From assembly GCF_964199755.1 (NCBI RefSeq), contig NC_133900.1, positions 74,880,727 through 74,944,726 on the forward strand: a DNA stretch of 64,000 nucleotides. The letters are read 5' to 3'. Position 1 is the stretch's first letter. Each line of letters opens with the position of its first letter. The position numbers were made by a program, and so were the translations under genes. This document shows, in pieces, positions 38,997-52,100 of the stretch. Origin of the DNA: Larus michahellis. Lineage: Eukaryota; Chordata; Aves; Charadriiformes; Laridae. The notes beneath the pieces are model-generated. The model was given only the letters and a program-made list of their open reading frames with translations. It made no database searches and was not told the origin of the DNA.

Positions 38997-41708
38997 GTGA
39001 GGAGGGGGGCAAGGGGGCTGGGGGGGGCGGGACGGACGGGGGGCAACGTGCGGAGCGCGGCTAACGGTTGCCTGTGTGTGTTTGCCCGCAGCGCTGGTGG
39101 TGCGGTTCCTCACCCGGCGGTTCATCGGCGACTACGAGAGGAACGCAGGTAGGGGAGCGGCGCCGCCGCTTTGCTCCCGCCGGGATTGGGGATCGGGCCC
39201 TTCGGGGCTGTGGGGAGGCGGGGGGGGGTGGGGGGTTACCAGGAGGGGAGACCGGAGGCGGGGAGACCCCCGACCCCGGGGGGAGCGCAAGCGCTGGAAG
39301 TCGGCGTGTAAAGCCCAGAGTTCAGCCAAGTCCCAAGCGAAAAAGGGGGGAAAAAAAATACTTTAAACTGGGGCTGTAGGCTCCTCCAAAGGGTTGTGTT
39401 TTGGTTTTTTTGTTGTGTTTTTTTTTTTTTTTTTACCAACCCGAAGCGCCGAGGTGCTGCGGGCTGGCAGCTCCCCTAAACCCCGCTCCCTTGCGCATCC
39501 CGCTCCCGGCGAACGCACCGTCCGCGGCCACGGCTTCGCCAGCGGCGGGTGTGTGCGCTGCACCGCCCTCTGCTCCGGCAGAACGGACCTCGTATGGTGA
39601 GGACATCCCTCCTTGAAGAAGTCTTTTAGCTAAAACAAGGAAACATTCCATAATCTTAACATTATCCTGTTATCCTTGGCAAGCTGAATGCCAGCAGCTA
39701 AATTCAGTGCCAGCTTAATGGGGAGAGTGAAGAGGTGATGTTATGTACTTGCTTGAGTGTAGTACAGTGGGAAGTCTAAACTCCTGGCAATGTAAAATAT
39801 ACAGCATTTGGTTGAAGAAGTGACTTGAAAAAGCCAAAGAAATTAAAAAAAAACCAAAACCAACCAAACAAACCCAAAACACCAAACCCAAACAACACAA
39901 CAAATAGGTCAGGCAGCAGAAAGCTCTTCAGAAAAATGGTTTGTTGAAGTGGAGAAATGCTGAATGACAAGAAAATTGCCTTGCTGTAATAGCTGGTTAT
40001 TTTGCACACTTACCTTTGTCATCTAAGTTAAGACAGTCTTTAAGCAGTGATTAAGTCCCAAGTTGCACAATATTAAATGCCATGCTCCAAAACACGTAAA
40101 TGCAAGATTAAATCCCAGGCTTCTAGCAAAGTCATAAATTTACATATTGTTACGCACAAAAAAACCCTTACAACACTGGTCCCTCACCTTATAAATGGTG
40201 ATACAGCTCTTTTTTATTTTTTTTGTACAACTAATGCACAGCAAAAGCGTCATTTGTCTGTTTGTGGAGTGGTGGCTGCTCTTGTGAACCTGTTGGTGTT
40301 CTTGTCAGGTAATCTCTACAGCAGGCACATCCAGATAGATGGGGAGATGCTGGCTATTCAAGTGCAAGACACTCCAGGCGTTCAGGTGAGCCAGATGCAG
40401 CCACGCAGTTCTCCAAAGCAACTCTAAATCTCTGTGTGTGTGTCTGTCCCTTCGTGCACAGCATCTTGTTACGGTCCCTTTCAGAGGCTGGTGCTCTGTG
40501 TGGGAGAGGTTGTAACTTTTGTTATCACCGGTGAAGCCAGGTGCGTTACGTGCCTGTAATACGCTGGTAGTAAAAGAAAACAAATCACTATTTTGATGAA
40601 TCATTTATACATTGGAGGCCCGTTACTCTTGCATGGCTGAATTACTTCAGTGCCTTGTTTCTGTATACTGGGAACACTTGCACAGAGTTGTTTCTGGTTT
40701 TGTGTCTAATAAGGTACATGTGGAAGAAAACATTATGACCACACGAGCCCAACAAGCTTCATGACTGTGTGTGCTGGAGAGCAAAGCCTGCTGTACTGTG
40801 CCTGTGCTCATTAGTGTGTCACAAGTTCAAGTTTTGAATGTATAGACCTGAGTAATGCTGGATTGTTGCCTTTTTGAACTGGGCAACACTCCAGGTCTAA
40901 ATGTTTCCAGCTCATATCTTTGCTTCCCCAGACTTACTGTCTAGCCAGTTAATTTCCCATTCTGTAGAACTACAAAGTCTTTCTCTGCATGCAGAACTAC
41001 TCAGGTCAATTTTCCATTTGAGTATAGCAAACTCCAGTGTTAAATTCCAGCTTTTCACAGCTGAATCAACATGCGTTTATTCGCCATGCTCAGATTAAGT
41101 TTGCACTCGCAATGTGAAATGCAAATATATATCTGTGTCTGAAGCTGTAAAATGCTATTTGGCTTTATAGGCTCTTAAAGACAGGTTTCTTTAATCTTTC
41201 ACGACTTCAGCTATCTAATTTGAGACCTCTCATTTTTCAGATCCATGAACACAGCCTGGACTGTAATGAGCAGCTGAACAGATGCATTCGCTGGGCAGAC
41301 GCCCTGGTGATTGTCTTCTCCATCACAGACTATAAGAGCTATGAACTACTCAGTCACCTTTACCATCACGTTCGACAGCTGCATCCAGGAAATGCGGTCC
41401 CCGTCGTCATCATAGCAAACAAAGCTGATCTCTTGCACATCAAAGAGGTGGAGCCTCAGCACGGACTTCAGCTGGCCAACATGCTGGGCTGTACGTTCTA
41501 CGAAGTATCTGTCAGTGAAAACTACAATGATGTCTTCAATGCCTTCCATCTCCTCTGTAAAGAAGTCAGTAAACAGCAAGCGACCAGCACCCCCGAGAGG
41601 AGGAGAACCTCCCTCATTCCACGGCCAAAATCGCCCAACATGCAGGACCTGAAGAGGAGGTTTAAGCAAGCTTTGTCTGCCAAAGTGAGGACCGTCACTT
41701 CTGTTTGA
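38864..41708 (+). CDS. RASL11B: RAS-like protein family member 11B (4 coding exons)
   Basis: Joining 38864-38996, 39092-39148, 40309-40385 and 41241-41708 gives an open frame of 244 residues with all introns GT-AG. The human protein is of nearly the same length. It is an atypical Ras-family small GTPase. The P-loop GGSGVGKT is at residues 37-44, DTPG (switch II) at 84-87, NKAD (guanine specificity) at 149-152, and a YEVSVSEN (G5 region) at 176-183. The positions of Ras Gly12 and Gln61 are Ser39 and Val88, so GTP hydrolysis is expected to differ from classical Ras. The C-terminus is basic ([15 protein letters not shown]) and lacks a CAAX box, so no prenyl anchor is predicted. The start [14 protein letters not shown] aligns with the family's MCTIAE beginning; the ATG at codon 8 is an alternative start. 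The family is linked to development and TGF-beta responses by published work, not by anything visible here. Confidence 0.97.
39092..39148 (+). CDS. RASL11B: RASL11B coding exon 2
   Basis: The acceptor is tttgcccgcag|CG and the donor is GCAG|GTAGGG. It encodes [20 protein letters not shown], with the first and last codons split. This covers the end of helix 1 and switch I, where YERNAG replaces the YDPTIE of Ras. Confidence 0.95.
39845..39905 (+). repeat. AAAC/CCAAA-rich simple sequence in RASL11B intron 2
   Basis: About 60 bases contain only A and C, in irregular AAAC, CCAAA and CAACA units after an A run. This is a low-complexity tract with no coding value. Confidence 0.85.
40309..40385 (+). 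CDS. RASL11B: RASL11B coding exon 3
   Basis: The acceptor is gttcttgtcag|GT and the donor is GTTCAG|GTGAGC. It encodes 25 full codons ([13 protein letters not shown] to DTPGVQ), the beta2-beta3 hairpin ending in the DTPG nucleotide motif. Confidence 0.95.
41241..41708 (+). CDS. RASL11B: RASL11B coding exon 4 with stop
   Basis: The acceptor is catttttcag|ATC. It encodes residues 90-244 and a TGA stop at 41706-41708. It covers the [16 protein letters not shown] segment, NKAD, the G5 region and the conserved C-terminal tail [18 protein letters not shown]. Confidence 0.97.
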   Translation: MHEHSLDCNEQLNRCIRWADALVIVFSITDYKSYELLSHLYHHVRQLHPGNAVPVVIIANKADLLHIKEVEPQHGLQLANMLGCTFYEVSVSENYNDVFNAFHLLCKEVSKQQATSTPERRRTSLIPRPKSPNMQDLKRRFKQALSAKVRTVTSV

Positions 41709-42872
41709 CAGCGGAGCTGTTCGGTTTTCCCAATGTTTAGCCTGAGACTGAACCCTGGGGCGTTTAGCACTGGCACGTGTAGAGTCGGAGGCATTGTGGA
41801 AAGAAGGATGGTTCAGGTAGCCTTTGCGTGGCTGTGGGAACAAGCAGTTGCTTAAAAAAGGAACAGTGGCAGATTGGAAAAGGGGGGGGGGAACCCCCAA
41901 ACTCTTGAAATGGTTCTAGGATGTGACTTGTAGAACTAGTATTTTCGTTTGGAAAAGGAACTTTCTGGTAAATGAAACCAAGCCTTCAGTTTGCCTTTTC
42001 TCCAATGGGACAAATTTGACTTTATGTTTGTGCAGAAGCAACTTTTTAGCTGTAACTCTCAACTCGTACTTGAGCAGGGAAGCACCCTGACCTGCAGTTC
42101 ACTGTTCAGAAGTAACCACTTGAGTCTTGTTTTCACTTGGATGAAGGACAGCGTGATGTTATCTGTTTAATTTTATTGCACAGTAGAACTGTTCACTTCC
42201 CCATGTATTTCAAAACAAATAAGCAAACACGAAATCATTCTGTAAAAATAAGTGTAAAATAAGTGGACACGATTGGGTATCAAGACTGTAAACAATGATC
42301 CTTTTTTTTTTTTACTAGCCATGTTCTTTCTGACAACTTGACCAGACTCCTTGTATGCAAAACTATTGTCCACAGGGTGTAAATGTATCTAATTACAAAT
42401 AACTTGTGGGGGTTTTTTTACTGTCTGAAAAAAAAAAAAGTACTGTCCAGATTAAATGATCCAACATGGAGCTTCTGAGGAACGAGCGTGGAGTTGGAGC
42501 GATAGTCCGCGATAGCTGCTGGTGTAAGAGGCTTCTCTGTGTGATGGGCACAGGAGGAACGTGGCTGTCATTCAGCCGGGTGTGAAACACAGCTGGCTCC
42601 AGGCAATGGAGCTGGTGGCTTGTTCTGAGCTGAGCCAGTCCCTGGTCATCCTCAAACATGTGTGGCAGACTTCTATAAAACTTTTTTTTTTATTACATTG
42701 AGCCAATGGAGTTCACAGGCTAAAGGCCTTATACACATGCACTTTAAAAAGCCAGTTGTGCTTTTGTTTAAACTGTAACTTATTTATTTTGTGTACAGTT
42801 ACTCCTCGTGGGGAGTGGACTTTTCATTCTTACTGCCTGGTTGGACATTAAATTTTTAAATTGCATGTTTGC
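41709..42872 (+). other. RASL11B: RASL11B 3' UTR
   Basis: This non-coding sequence follows the stop codon and is AT-rich, with scattered T and A runs (42301-42315, 42428-42439). It is taken to end about 20 bases after the ATTAAA at 42847. A length of about 1.16 kb is reasonable for this gene. Confidence 0.7.
42847..42852 (+). terminator. RASL11B: RASL11B polyadenylation signal ATTAAA
   Basis: The common variant hexamer is followed by a strong GT/T-rich element (gtttgcttgtgtgctctttgtggg, 42867-42890). No better signal lies between the stop codon and this point. Confidence 0.65.
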
Positions 42873-44454
42873 TTGTGTGCTCTTTGTGGGTGAGAAACAA
42901 TGGGCAATAACCCGTGAAAGGTTGAGACAAAGTAAGAGTTTTCTCAGGGCAGTTAACGTACACCGCAGAAAGAGTCCAAAAGCCTTTCCTGCCTCTACTC
43001 TTGGTTTATTAGCATAAACCACGGGAGGGGGGAAGGTCTCACAACTGCTTTACAACTTCCTTCTAAGAAAGCCTTTTAGAAGAGGAACTGAATAAGGCAG
43101 AGACCTTTCAAATTAAAATGGGATTCTTTATCTCCCCTTGTCAAAAAAACTCCAGTAAGAAAAGAATGATGTAAGATGGGTCAAAATCTGGAAGAAGGCC
43201 GAGTCTTTTAAGTGACTTCTTGTTTCTTCTTAAAAAAGCACCAAACCCAACACCGAAACAGCTTTATATATTGAGTCACATGACAATGAAAAACTCAATC
43301 AAATTTCTACAAGGCTCCAGCCATTTTATTCATTGCTTAAAGCAGCTTTACTGAAAGCCTTCCTGAGGAGGATGTTTGTGCTGGGACTAGGGTGACCGCC
43401 ACACGGGCTCACCCGGTCAGCACGCAGCAGGGAAGCCCTGACAAGGTTCTGATGATGATAAGCTTTTTGACCATGAGTTATTAGCCAAGTGACTTAGGAC
43501 TAGACTTAGGAAGAAAACTGAGCTTGGCCATCCAGCCTGAGCCTATTACCAAACACTGCTTAGGTTATTAATATAGCAGTAAACCCATTTGCCAAAGGTG
43601 GCCTTGTGTCTTCTCCTCCTTGCACCTTTTGAATGTTGCTTAGTGTTACATGCAGGGCTTAGATGCTCCTTGATGTCCTGCACCTGCCCAAGCAAAGCCT
43701 TCTCTGGGCCGTTCCTGCTCACGTGCAACATGCAGGAGACCTCTCATCCCCCGGCCTTTTCCCCGAGCACATGTTATGTGTAGATACTTCCTACAGCTAA
43801 GGAACTAACCATTACACTAGGGTCACCGAAAAGTCTTCACTCTGGTCTTGGTCTAGAAGAGGAGCAGGCTCTTGTGACCATCTCCTTTCATCTCTTCAGC
43901 TACTGAGTCTGAGACAGCAGCTGAGTCCCACCATCCATTGCCACAGCTGTGGCCCCATGGGCTGAACAGACTCCTCCAAAGTGTGTGTTGGGGGGAGGAT
44001 GATGACTTGAAAAACTAGTCTCTGCCTTGGGAAGAGGAGCTGCTTGACCTGTGGAAAGTGCAAGAGCACCAGAGTCTGCTTAAACTCACCCCCTTCTTGT
44101 TATCCTATATAGTATGTCCCCAGATGGCCAAGTCAGAGACCTGAGAGCATCTGATGAAAGACAGGTGAGGGAGAGAAGGCCACAACTGCCAGGCTCCATC
44201 ATCTCAGGAAAGCAGCAGCATCTCAGAGGTGTGAGCACCTGAACTCACTGGCCAGCAATGGCCACTGGATGCAGGACAGCCTTTCTGCTACCAGCAGCGT
44301 GTGGAAACCCCTCCAGGGCACCTCCCAGGCCAGAAGGTCTAGGTTCTTAGGGACAACAAATAATGGAAAAGGAAAGGGCATCTCAGGAATACGCCATCCT
44401 GGCGTGCGTAGCCCTGTGTACTAGGAGAGAAGGAGAAGAGGGAGGAGGTTCAGC
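42873..44454. other. short intergenic space between converging genes
   Basis: About 1.6 kb separates the inferred 3' ends of RASL11B and SCFD2. No exon, RNA gene or clear repeat was recognised. The part 43830-44440 is purine- and CAG-rich and differs in texture from its flanks, but I cannot assign it. Confidence 0.5.
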
Positions 44455-46066
44455 ATTGTAAGAGCATTGCTTTATTGATTACGGAGTTTACACAACTTCC
44501 ATATTCTGAGATTAAACAGTAAGGAAGGGCAGAAAAGAAAGCAAGAGACTGGTTATTTGCTTTCCAGTTGCTCTGTTCAAGCTATTTCTTGAGCTTTTAA
44601 CGTTGCAATCTCATAATATTTCTCATTTTTTATAGCACAAAGTTCCATTCTATAGTCATTCTTATAAATCTCACTTCCATAGAGGCAACATTGTCCATGC
44701 TTTATAATCGGTCCATTGTTTCCTTCCAGCCACTCAAAAGTGAGTTTAAATCAAAATGTACCCTTTTCTGAAGACCATTATAAACATCTAAGAGAACTTA
44801 CGCTAGCTAGTGAACAAAGGCTAAAAAGCTACTTCCCATTTAATCTATTCCTTTGGCATAGCAAGGAATGCTATGACAGAGTGAATGTCACTTCTAATTT
44901 CACATTCTCATCTCCGCGTAAGCAGTAGTCTTAGCATCCCTTGGAGGAAAGCAAGAGGATGCAGCTTTAGAGCTCCACCATTTTAGGCTGCAATTCGGAA
45001 GTCTTGGCGCTATACGCAATCGCAATCTCTATTGGCTGCTGCTTTTTTATCACAGATTGTATCAAAGTTTTATAAAGAAAAATTACATAACTGAATTTGA
45101 TAGCAGCTCTTTCACAATCATAAATTAAAAATAAAAGCTGTTCTCTAATCAGGCTGTTCAGAAATGTAGCTCAAGAAGGAATCTGTCGCTGCGGCCTCTG
45201 GAAAATGGGATCGTGCTTTGTTTTTTTTTTCCTTTTTTTTCCTCTTTTACTTTTTTAAATGCATGAGAGGGGAGGATTCTTCCAGGGTTATCATCAAACC
45301 ATCACAGCCCATATGTCCTCCTGCGTAAACCCGCAGAGAAGTGTGCCATCAGAAACAGGCTTTTCTCCCGCGACTGGGGCTGGAGAAACTAGAGCAGGAG
45401 AGGGGAAGCTGAGAGAGAAGCAACCACGTAACCCGGCCCTTGGGCCTGGCGCTCTGCTTCCCTGCCCCTGTCCCTGCGGGACGCTGGGAGACCAGCACCG
45501 GGCTGGGAGCTGCTCCGGCAGGGCTGTGCTCCGTCACCTCCCTGGGGTGAGGGACAAAGTAAGAGCAGAGGCGGTTCACGCTGTATAAGGCACACGTGTC
45601 GCAAGGTGACACGACAGAGAGGGTGGGTTTTGCTGGTCTTTCACTCCCTCAGCGGCATTTCCCACCAGAAGCAATTCCCGAAACCATCGGGAATACTCAA
45701 GAGAGAAAAGTACTGCTCAGGGAGGGAAAATTCAGCATCACCCGGTCCTCGGCTGCTCCTTTTCTCGGGAATTATTACAAGCGATCACCCTGGCCGTGCA
45801 GAGCGGGGCCGGGGTGATCCGGCACTGCACGGTGTTACCGTTAAGGAGGGGGAGTTGTCGCTGGACGACTGGGACATTTTGGAGAGCTGCCTGCGAGCTG
45901 CACATGTTCCCTGCAGCCAGATACCCGGCTGCTTCACCCCGCTGCAGCCCGAACTGCAGCAGGGGACGTGCCGTTTTTTCGGAAGGCTGTTGGGAAGGGT
46001 GACAGAGCAGGGATGTGATGTTTCCAGCCGAGGCACGCGCTCATCCTCTCCACAGATCCTCCCTCC
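44455..46066 (-). other. SCFD2: SCFD2 3' UTR (inferred extent)
   Basis: It begins after the SCFD2 stop codon on the minus strand. A minus-strand AATAAA lies at 44471-44476 (TTTATT on plus) and an ATTAAA at 44839-44844, so the end is probably near 44455 or 44820. Which one is used cannot be decided from sequence. Confidence 0.5.
44471..44476 (-). terminator. SCFD2: candidate SCFD2 polyadenylation signal AATAAA
   Basis: This is a canonical hexamer on the minus strand (AATCAATAAAGCAATGC), about 1.6 kb after the stop codon. The downstream sequence is C/T-rich rather than GT-rich, so confidence is moderate. Confidence 0.45.
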
Positions 46067-46159
46067 TCAGATATCGGTGTCAGGCTGGAGACGGTCTGGG
46101 GCAAACAACGACTCAATGGCACTACGCGGTGTCAGGAGCGCAGAGGAGAGCACCAGTAC
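46067..46159 (-). CDS. SCFD2: SCFD2 last coding exon
   Basis: The acceptor is ttcttctcccccttctttcag|GTA, a strong pyrimidine tract. It encodes 30 residues ([20 protein letters not shown] then [10 protein letters not shown]) and a TGA at 46067-46069. It starts at phase 0, matching the end of the preceding exon. LLFAPD/LHPD-type endings fit the family, but the end is variable. Confidence 0.85.
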   Translation of the reverse strand, partial: VLVLSSALLTPRSAIESLFAPDRLQPDTDI

Positions 46160-49100
46160 CTGAAAGAAGGGGGAGAAGAAACAACAAGTGGAAATGGAGG
46201 GGCCCGAGGCTGCTCGCGGACTAACGAGCCATGGCGAGGAGCTGCCTGCTTCACCCAGCACTTCCCTGCTCCACACACGGCCTGGGCGCTTCTGGCGTTC
46301 ACTGGCAGGGCAATACAACTTGCCCAGTGAAACCCTCTGCTCGCTAATCACTGTAGTTAAATCACTTTAAGGAGCATAATGACTGGTAGCATTGTACTCT
46401 TAATGAATGTGTGCTTTGACTCGTTTCTACCCACGTCTTACCCGCTGATTTGTTGTGACTGCCATTGCGTTCACTGCGAGGCAGCAGCTGATGGAGCTGG
46501 GGGTTCCTCTCCTGTAGAACAGGTTTGAGTGACGGCTGTTTCCTCTCAGTTGAAGCTTAAGGTGAGCGCCACAGACCTGCTGCAGGGACCTACAGCCCCT
46601 GCTCAGAACAGGGCCGCACACCAGGACCAAGGCTCAACCTCGAGCACTGTCAGGATGCTCTCGCTTTTGTTTGTTCAAATTTTTAACCCAAGACGGGTCA
46701 GATGAATGAAACCATCGCTCACTACAGCCACGATACGCCCCCTGCTCGAGGCAGGTATCTGTTTTTATTAAGTGAAGTCTTCTCTGCAGGGCAAAGCTAT
46801 CAGGACGGAGCAAGCGTGCATGGTCTGGCTGCGTGGAGGCAAGGCAGGGTCTGTAGGACACGGCTCTTACGCAGCCCCAGGTTCAGCAGTGTCCGTAGGG
46901 TCCGGACTGCAGGCAGGGACGTGGGGGCACATTTATCTTACCAGCCCACTTGAACATGAATTTTATTCTTCGGTGCAAATCCGAGGAGAAGCAGGACAAG
47001 CACCAACACGGGAGTACGTCTGCGCGTCCCTCTCCCGCTGCAGCGATCAAACCGCTTGCGTTTTTCATCGCAAGGCTTAAATGTGCGGCGGTGCCGCGCT
47101 TCAGCTTTTTTTGTTGTTCTTTCTTTCATCTTTTCACTTCAAATAATGAAAGGAATCCGGAGTTAAGTTACTACAGATCCCTTCTGTACTGATGATAGTC
47201 TCCCCCTCGCTTCTCCCCTTCCCTTGTCCTCCCACACAATCTGCGGCAAACTGACACTGATTATCTCGTCTCCTTCCTATGGATGAAAAACTCTGTAATT
47301 TGCAGATGCCAAAGGCTGACACTGTCTTACTTATGTTACGTGAGAATCAGACCACAGCACAGCGTGTGCTCATCTTGTTATCACGCAGCTTAATTCTGAA
47401 AAACACGAGGGGACACGTTACCCAAGTGGTTTTGGGTGTACAAGCCAAACATCAACAATAGCCACTGCCAGATAAAAGCAATTTCTTCTGGGAGTCCCAC
47501 CGCTGTGCCCCGAGGGGATTTCTGCAACTAATAGCAATCTCAGAGAGAAAAATGAGAGCTGCAACTTTAACGTCTGAGAAAGGATGCACTGAAACACAGT
47601 GGGACTGCCCTCTTTTGCCCCCCAATATCTCTGAGGGCTCATTGAGGGGAGGATAAATGTGAATATTTGTTCCTTCGTTTTTACAGAGAAGGGGGGAATT
47701 GCCAAGAGAAGTGACGCCCATCTCTTCTCCAGGCAGGTCTCTTCAGGACAGCGTTATCTCTTTTGCAGACCTCCTCCTTGTTCACCCGAAGGGCTACCCC
47801 TCGCCATGGCAGCTGAGATGGAGGAGCTCCCATCCCGACCCACCGCCCTGCGAGGGGCAGTTCCCCCTCGGGAGAGGGCAGGGAAGGATGGAGAGAACAT
47901 CTGACGGTGCATCTGGAGGGGTTTGTCCGTCTGCTTGCCTCGGCCACAGCCACGCAGACGGCTGTGCAGGTTGTGAGGGTGAAACAGCCACTCAGGCTCT
48001 TTCCCCCTTTTTAACTCTCCTGATTAAGGTGGGAAAGAAAAAGGTACTTTCTTCCACTGGAAGTAGGATATTTCTCACCTAGGTTAGCGGAGCTACTTGC
48101 CACTATCCAAACCCAAATGATGCGTAGGAAACGTTGTATTCCTTTGCGCTCCTCCATGAGAAATAAATCTGTTCATATTCGGATGCAGAGCAGTGCTGTG
48201 GATGGAAACACGCGTCTCCTGCTCCACACTGAAATGGCATTTGCCTCAACTCCGAACAACTGCTGAAGTAATCAGTGCGTCCTCTCAGTTTTTTCCTGTT
48301 ACTTTCCTCAGTTCTTTATTTTTGCACCCACACGTCTCTCCATTTCTCCAAGAGCCAATAATTAGTATAAAAGTCAGGGCTTTGTTTGGCTGGAAGGGAC
48401 TCGGGAGGCCAGTGCTCCCCCGATGCCTGAACCCGGTTGCCTGAACACCACAAAAAAAGCTCTGTTAAACGCTGGCTCCAGTTAGACAAACGCCTGGCTT
48501 TTTGAAAAGAGAATAATCCCAAACAGGTGGCACATATTCACAGCTACAGTGCAGAAATCCAGGTAAATCCAACAAACTCATAAACTTTTGTTTGTATCAG
48601 AGACTTGCACAACTGCTTCTTTTCTTCTTTCTCTTCCTCCTCCCGCCTCTCCCCACCCCCGGCCCCGAGTCCTCTCACCTCTCACACAGCACATTCGGAC
48701 AAAGGGCAAGATGCAGTAAAAGCTTAAAATTCTTTCGGAATCTGCCTCAGAGGGTGACCTGCTGCCGGGGTTAAGCCCAAGCAAAGCAACACCAGATCCC
48801 ATGTCACCACTGTCAAGCCCCAAGTCCCTCTGGAAAGCCAGTCAAAAGTCTCCCTGCATAGTTCTCAACCAGCTCACGTGTTAACCCTCTGCTTATCTTT
48901 CAGGGCGTATTAATACATTTCGGGTGCGGATTAACTTGTCCATCAGTGTGTCACAACGCAATGTGCCCCTTCGAGATGGGAAAGAATTTTATGCGCTGTT
49001 TTGAGGAGATTAGCAATAGGCTAATTGGGGAGAAGCGTGTTATCAGATCAAAAAAAATCGCTAAAAATGGCACTCCATCTTGCAAAACGCTGCTTGAGAC

Positions 49101-52100
49101 TGCCTAGTAAAGACATCTGAAACGTGGAAAACACATGTCAGACCCAGGGGCTGCTCAGCCTTTGGTTGGTTCCATTTTGCTAACGATTTCTCACTAATCA
49201 AAACTGCATTCCATAGGAATCGAAAACAAGATGTTTATAAGCCACCCTGGAAATTAGATTTATGTTTACGACACAACTGGTTACACAGCACTTCTTTGCA
49301 GTTTTTTAGGTTACCCTGTGTATCTGCACTACTCAGCAGACACCTGATTGCTCCTCCACAGTTAACATTGATTTTTAACATCTCGCATGCCACCACAGCC
49401 CATCCGTCCTCCTCCTCTCCCTCCCCACTCCATTCGGATGGCAGCTGCTCTAATCAAGTTCTGCTGCCAGAGAGTGGAAGAGGCAAAGACCAGCCACATG
49501 GACGTTACTGAAGCTTCACCATGGGAGCCATCCTCCTTCTAGAAGGCCGACAGCACATCCAAGGGCTGCAGAGACTTGGGGCTTCCTCCACGTCACCTGC
49601 TTCAGGCTACTTAAGGCATCTAGCGGTCAGATATCTATCAGAGATACCTGGCCTGGACCAGAAACCAGTGCAGCTCTATCCAGGCTAATTGATCTTGCTC
49701 CTCAGCAATGCCAACTGACTTGTCTGCAGGATCACCACTGATACATCACTAGGTGGTACCCAGACCCTTGGCAGGCTCCTCCTGAGCATGCCTGGACTAT
49801 GTCCTGTAGATGCGCTGCCAGGGAGCCTGTAGCCTTTTGGACAGCAAATGTTTCTGTTTACAAAGAATACCAAGAAATGAATCTTTTGAGACATGATGAA
49901 AGCTCCTTCAGAATAACGCCTGTCTGTTCTGGACTCTCCAGCCCCAGTTTGAACTTTCATCGCTGACTCTAGCATGTAAAAAACAGACTCTTGGTGCCTG
50001 AGCACTTGCTGCCTACAGATGTTTCAGAGCAAAATCCTACCACTGTTCCTGTCCATGTGGCTGTGGCTTCATGTAGGTTTGGTACCAGTGCTATAGGGAA
50101 TATTATTTGATGAATTTTCTTAGTCTTTGTTAAGATAGGAACTGTACATTTAGAGCTGTTTTTACCTGGGTACCGGGTTTGCGTGTTGCTACCAGTTCCT
50201 TCACCATTTTGACCTCGGAGACTGTCACTCCGCCAACCATAAAGATGATCAGAAGAGGATGATCACCAGGGTGAGGGCGATTCACCTGTAGAATGAAGGA
50301 AAGCATTATTTGTTGCTCAGTCCAGCTCCAAATCTATGGACTAACAGCAATCAGCTCCCTGAGCTGCTGGAGGAAGACTAATGAGGAAGCTCAAGAAAGA
50401 AATATCCATGGAATGCTGGTTTCCGTAGCAGCTGAGAGGGAAATCAATGGGGATGACGCCCAGTTAAAACTAATAAACTGTTTCCAGGGAACTCCTAGAG
50501 GAGTTTCTCGTGATGTCTGAGGGCTTCTCCCTCCTTTCCTTCTTCATTTCTTTCCTCCCTTTCCCAGAGTGGGAGGAGAATATTTGGGTGGGTGCACGGT
50601 TTGGACACACGTACACATGGGGCTTTAAGGAATGAGGGGTAAATTACTACCCAGTAGAAGGAAGGAGTCCAGCCTAAACATGCTAGAATCCCTGCCTGAG
50701 GTCAGCCATGGAAAGAATCATAAGTAATGTGTTTACACCAGTCCAGCAAATAATCCTTTACAATTCATCCAATGAAAATAAATCAAGTTCATTATAGTAC
50801 AAAATCAGTTTCTAGCTTGTTTCACTTCAGAGTTTTCAATACTTCTATGTCTGGGTTGTAACTAATATAGAGAAACTTTAGCTCAAACAAAATACTTGTT
50901 TCATTTTTCCCCAATTATCATTAAAACGGCATAAACATTCCACCCCAGTTAAGACTTTATAAAACCGCGTTTTAATTTTAAACGTGAAGGTGATGCTTTA
51001 CATCAGTTTCCTCTTAACCACTTCTAGAAGTTTGATTACTCCGCCGTTTCCCAGAAAACTCTTTCTCTCTTGTTAAACCACGTGCCCCCGACAACGCTTT
51101 GCTCCAGTCCCTGGGAGCGATGTCAATGGAGCCCGTGCCATTGCTCTTGTCACACCACCTTCCAGTACGAAACACTCCAAATGTTTGGCTCCGAAAAGTG
51201 ACAGTGAGAACAGTTTCGTTTGCTCCTTTTTAGACTCTCCGCCCCCTCTCCTTCCACAAGCGTAGGTTTTCGACAGCATTCACTTGACAGAACGAAAGCG
51301 GTCATCAACCCGTGTTTGGTGGAGCACGGTTCCTGTGCTTTCACCACCATGGCAGCTCTTTGATCCCTGCGGCTCCAGCTCCTGAGGGAAGGGCTCTTCT
51401 TCTCTTCCTCGTTGTGGCTGCCCTGTATTTAGTCTTTGGGCAGTTTTTCATCCTGCAGCTCCATCAGGCTTTCTGACTGGTAACCTTCAGATGAGACCCT
51501 TCCCTTTGAGGTAAGCATGGGGGGATGGCAATCTTCTCTCCAGGCTAGCTGGCCTTTGAGGACACAGGGCTCCCTGTTGGACACTGCTCCCCAGGCAGGG
51601 AGCTCTTCAGCTCCCTGGGAGTTTGAAACCAGTACAAAAAGACGTAGATCGATGTAGTGGTGAGCTGGGTATTTGCGTGCTGGGTGTTTATTCTCTTCGT
51701 TGCCCCCACTTTGACAGCCATCTTCACTGGCACAGATAGCATATATGCTACAACTCAGCAGGGTGTCCTGCAATACTGGTGTGCTATTGAGCAATTTTCC
51801 ATTAACACCAACAGACTAATTAAATGGATACACCAGAGCTTACAAAGGCTCTTTCTTTACGTACCTTCCCATATCAGACTACTCACTTCTTACTCTCTGC
51901 ATATGACACAGTGTCAACATCAAATGAAAAAAAGTCCATTCCTATTACGAACACCATGAGGAGCTTAAGTAAGACCTAAGTATTTATATCATAGAATCAT
52001 AGAATCGTAGAATGGTTTGGGTTGGAAGGGACCTTAAAGATCATCTAGTTCCAACCCCCCTGCCACGGGCAGGGACACCTCCCACGAGACCAGGCTGCTC

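Larger units (their letters stand above)
38643..39600 (+). promoter_or_regulatory. RASL11B: CpG-island promoter of RASL11B
   Basis: The segment is very rich in G, C and CpG and covers the upstream region, exons 1 and 2 and the start of intron 2. Several GGGGCGGGG (SP1-type) boxes lie at about 38768-38797, ending in ccacaaaagcg. That is not a good TATA box, so initiation is probably dispersed, with a short GC-rich 5' UTR. The exact transcription start cannot be seen. Confidence 0.75.

Noticed and set aside
38384-39152. Long open frames on both strands over the purine tract and exon 1
   Set aside because: They arise from the (GGGAA)n repeat and the GC-rich island; only the spliced RASL11B frame matches a known protein.
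45606-46163. 185-codon plus-strand frame near the SCFD2 end
   Set aside because: It is antisense to the SCFD2 last exon and 3' UTR in GC-rich DNA, with no domain similarity.
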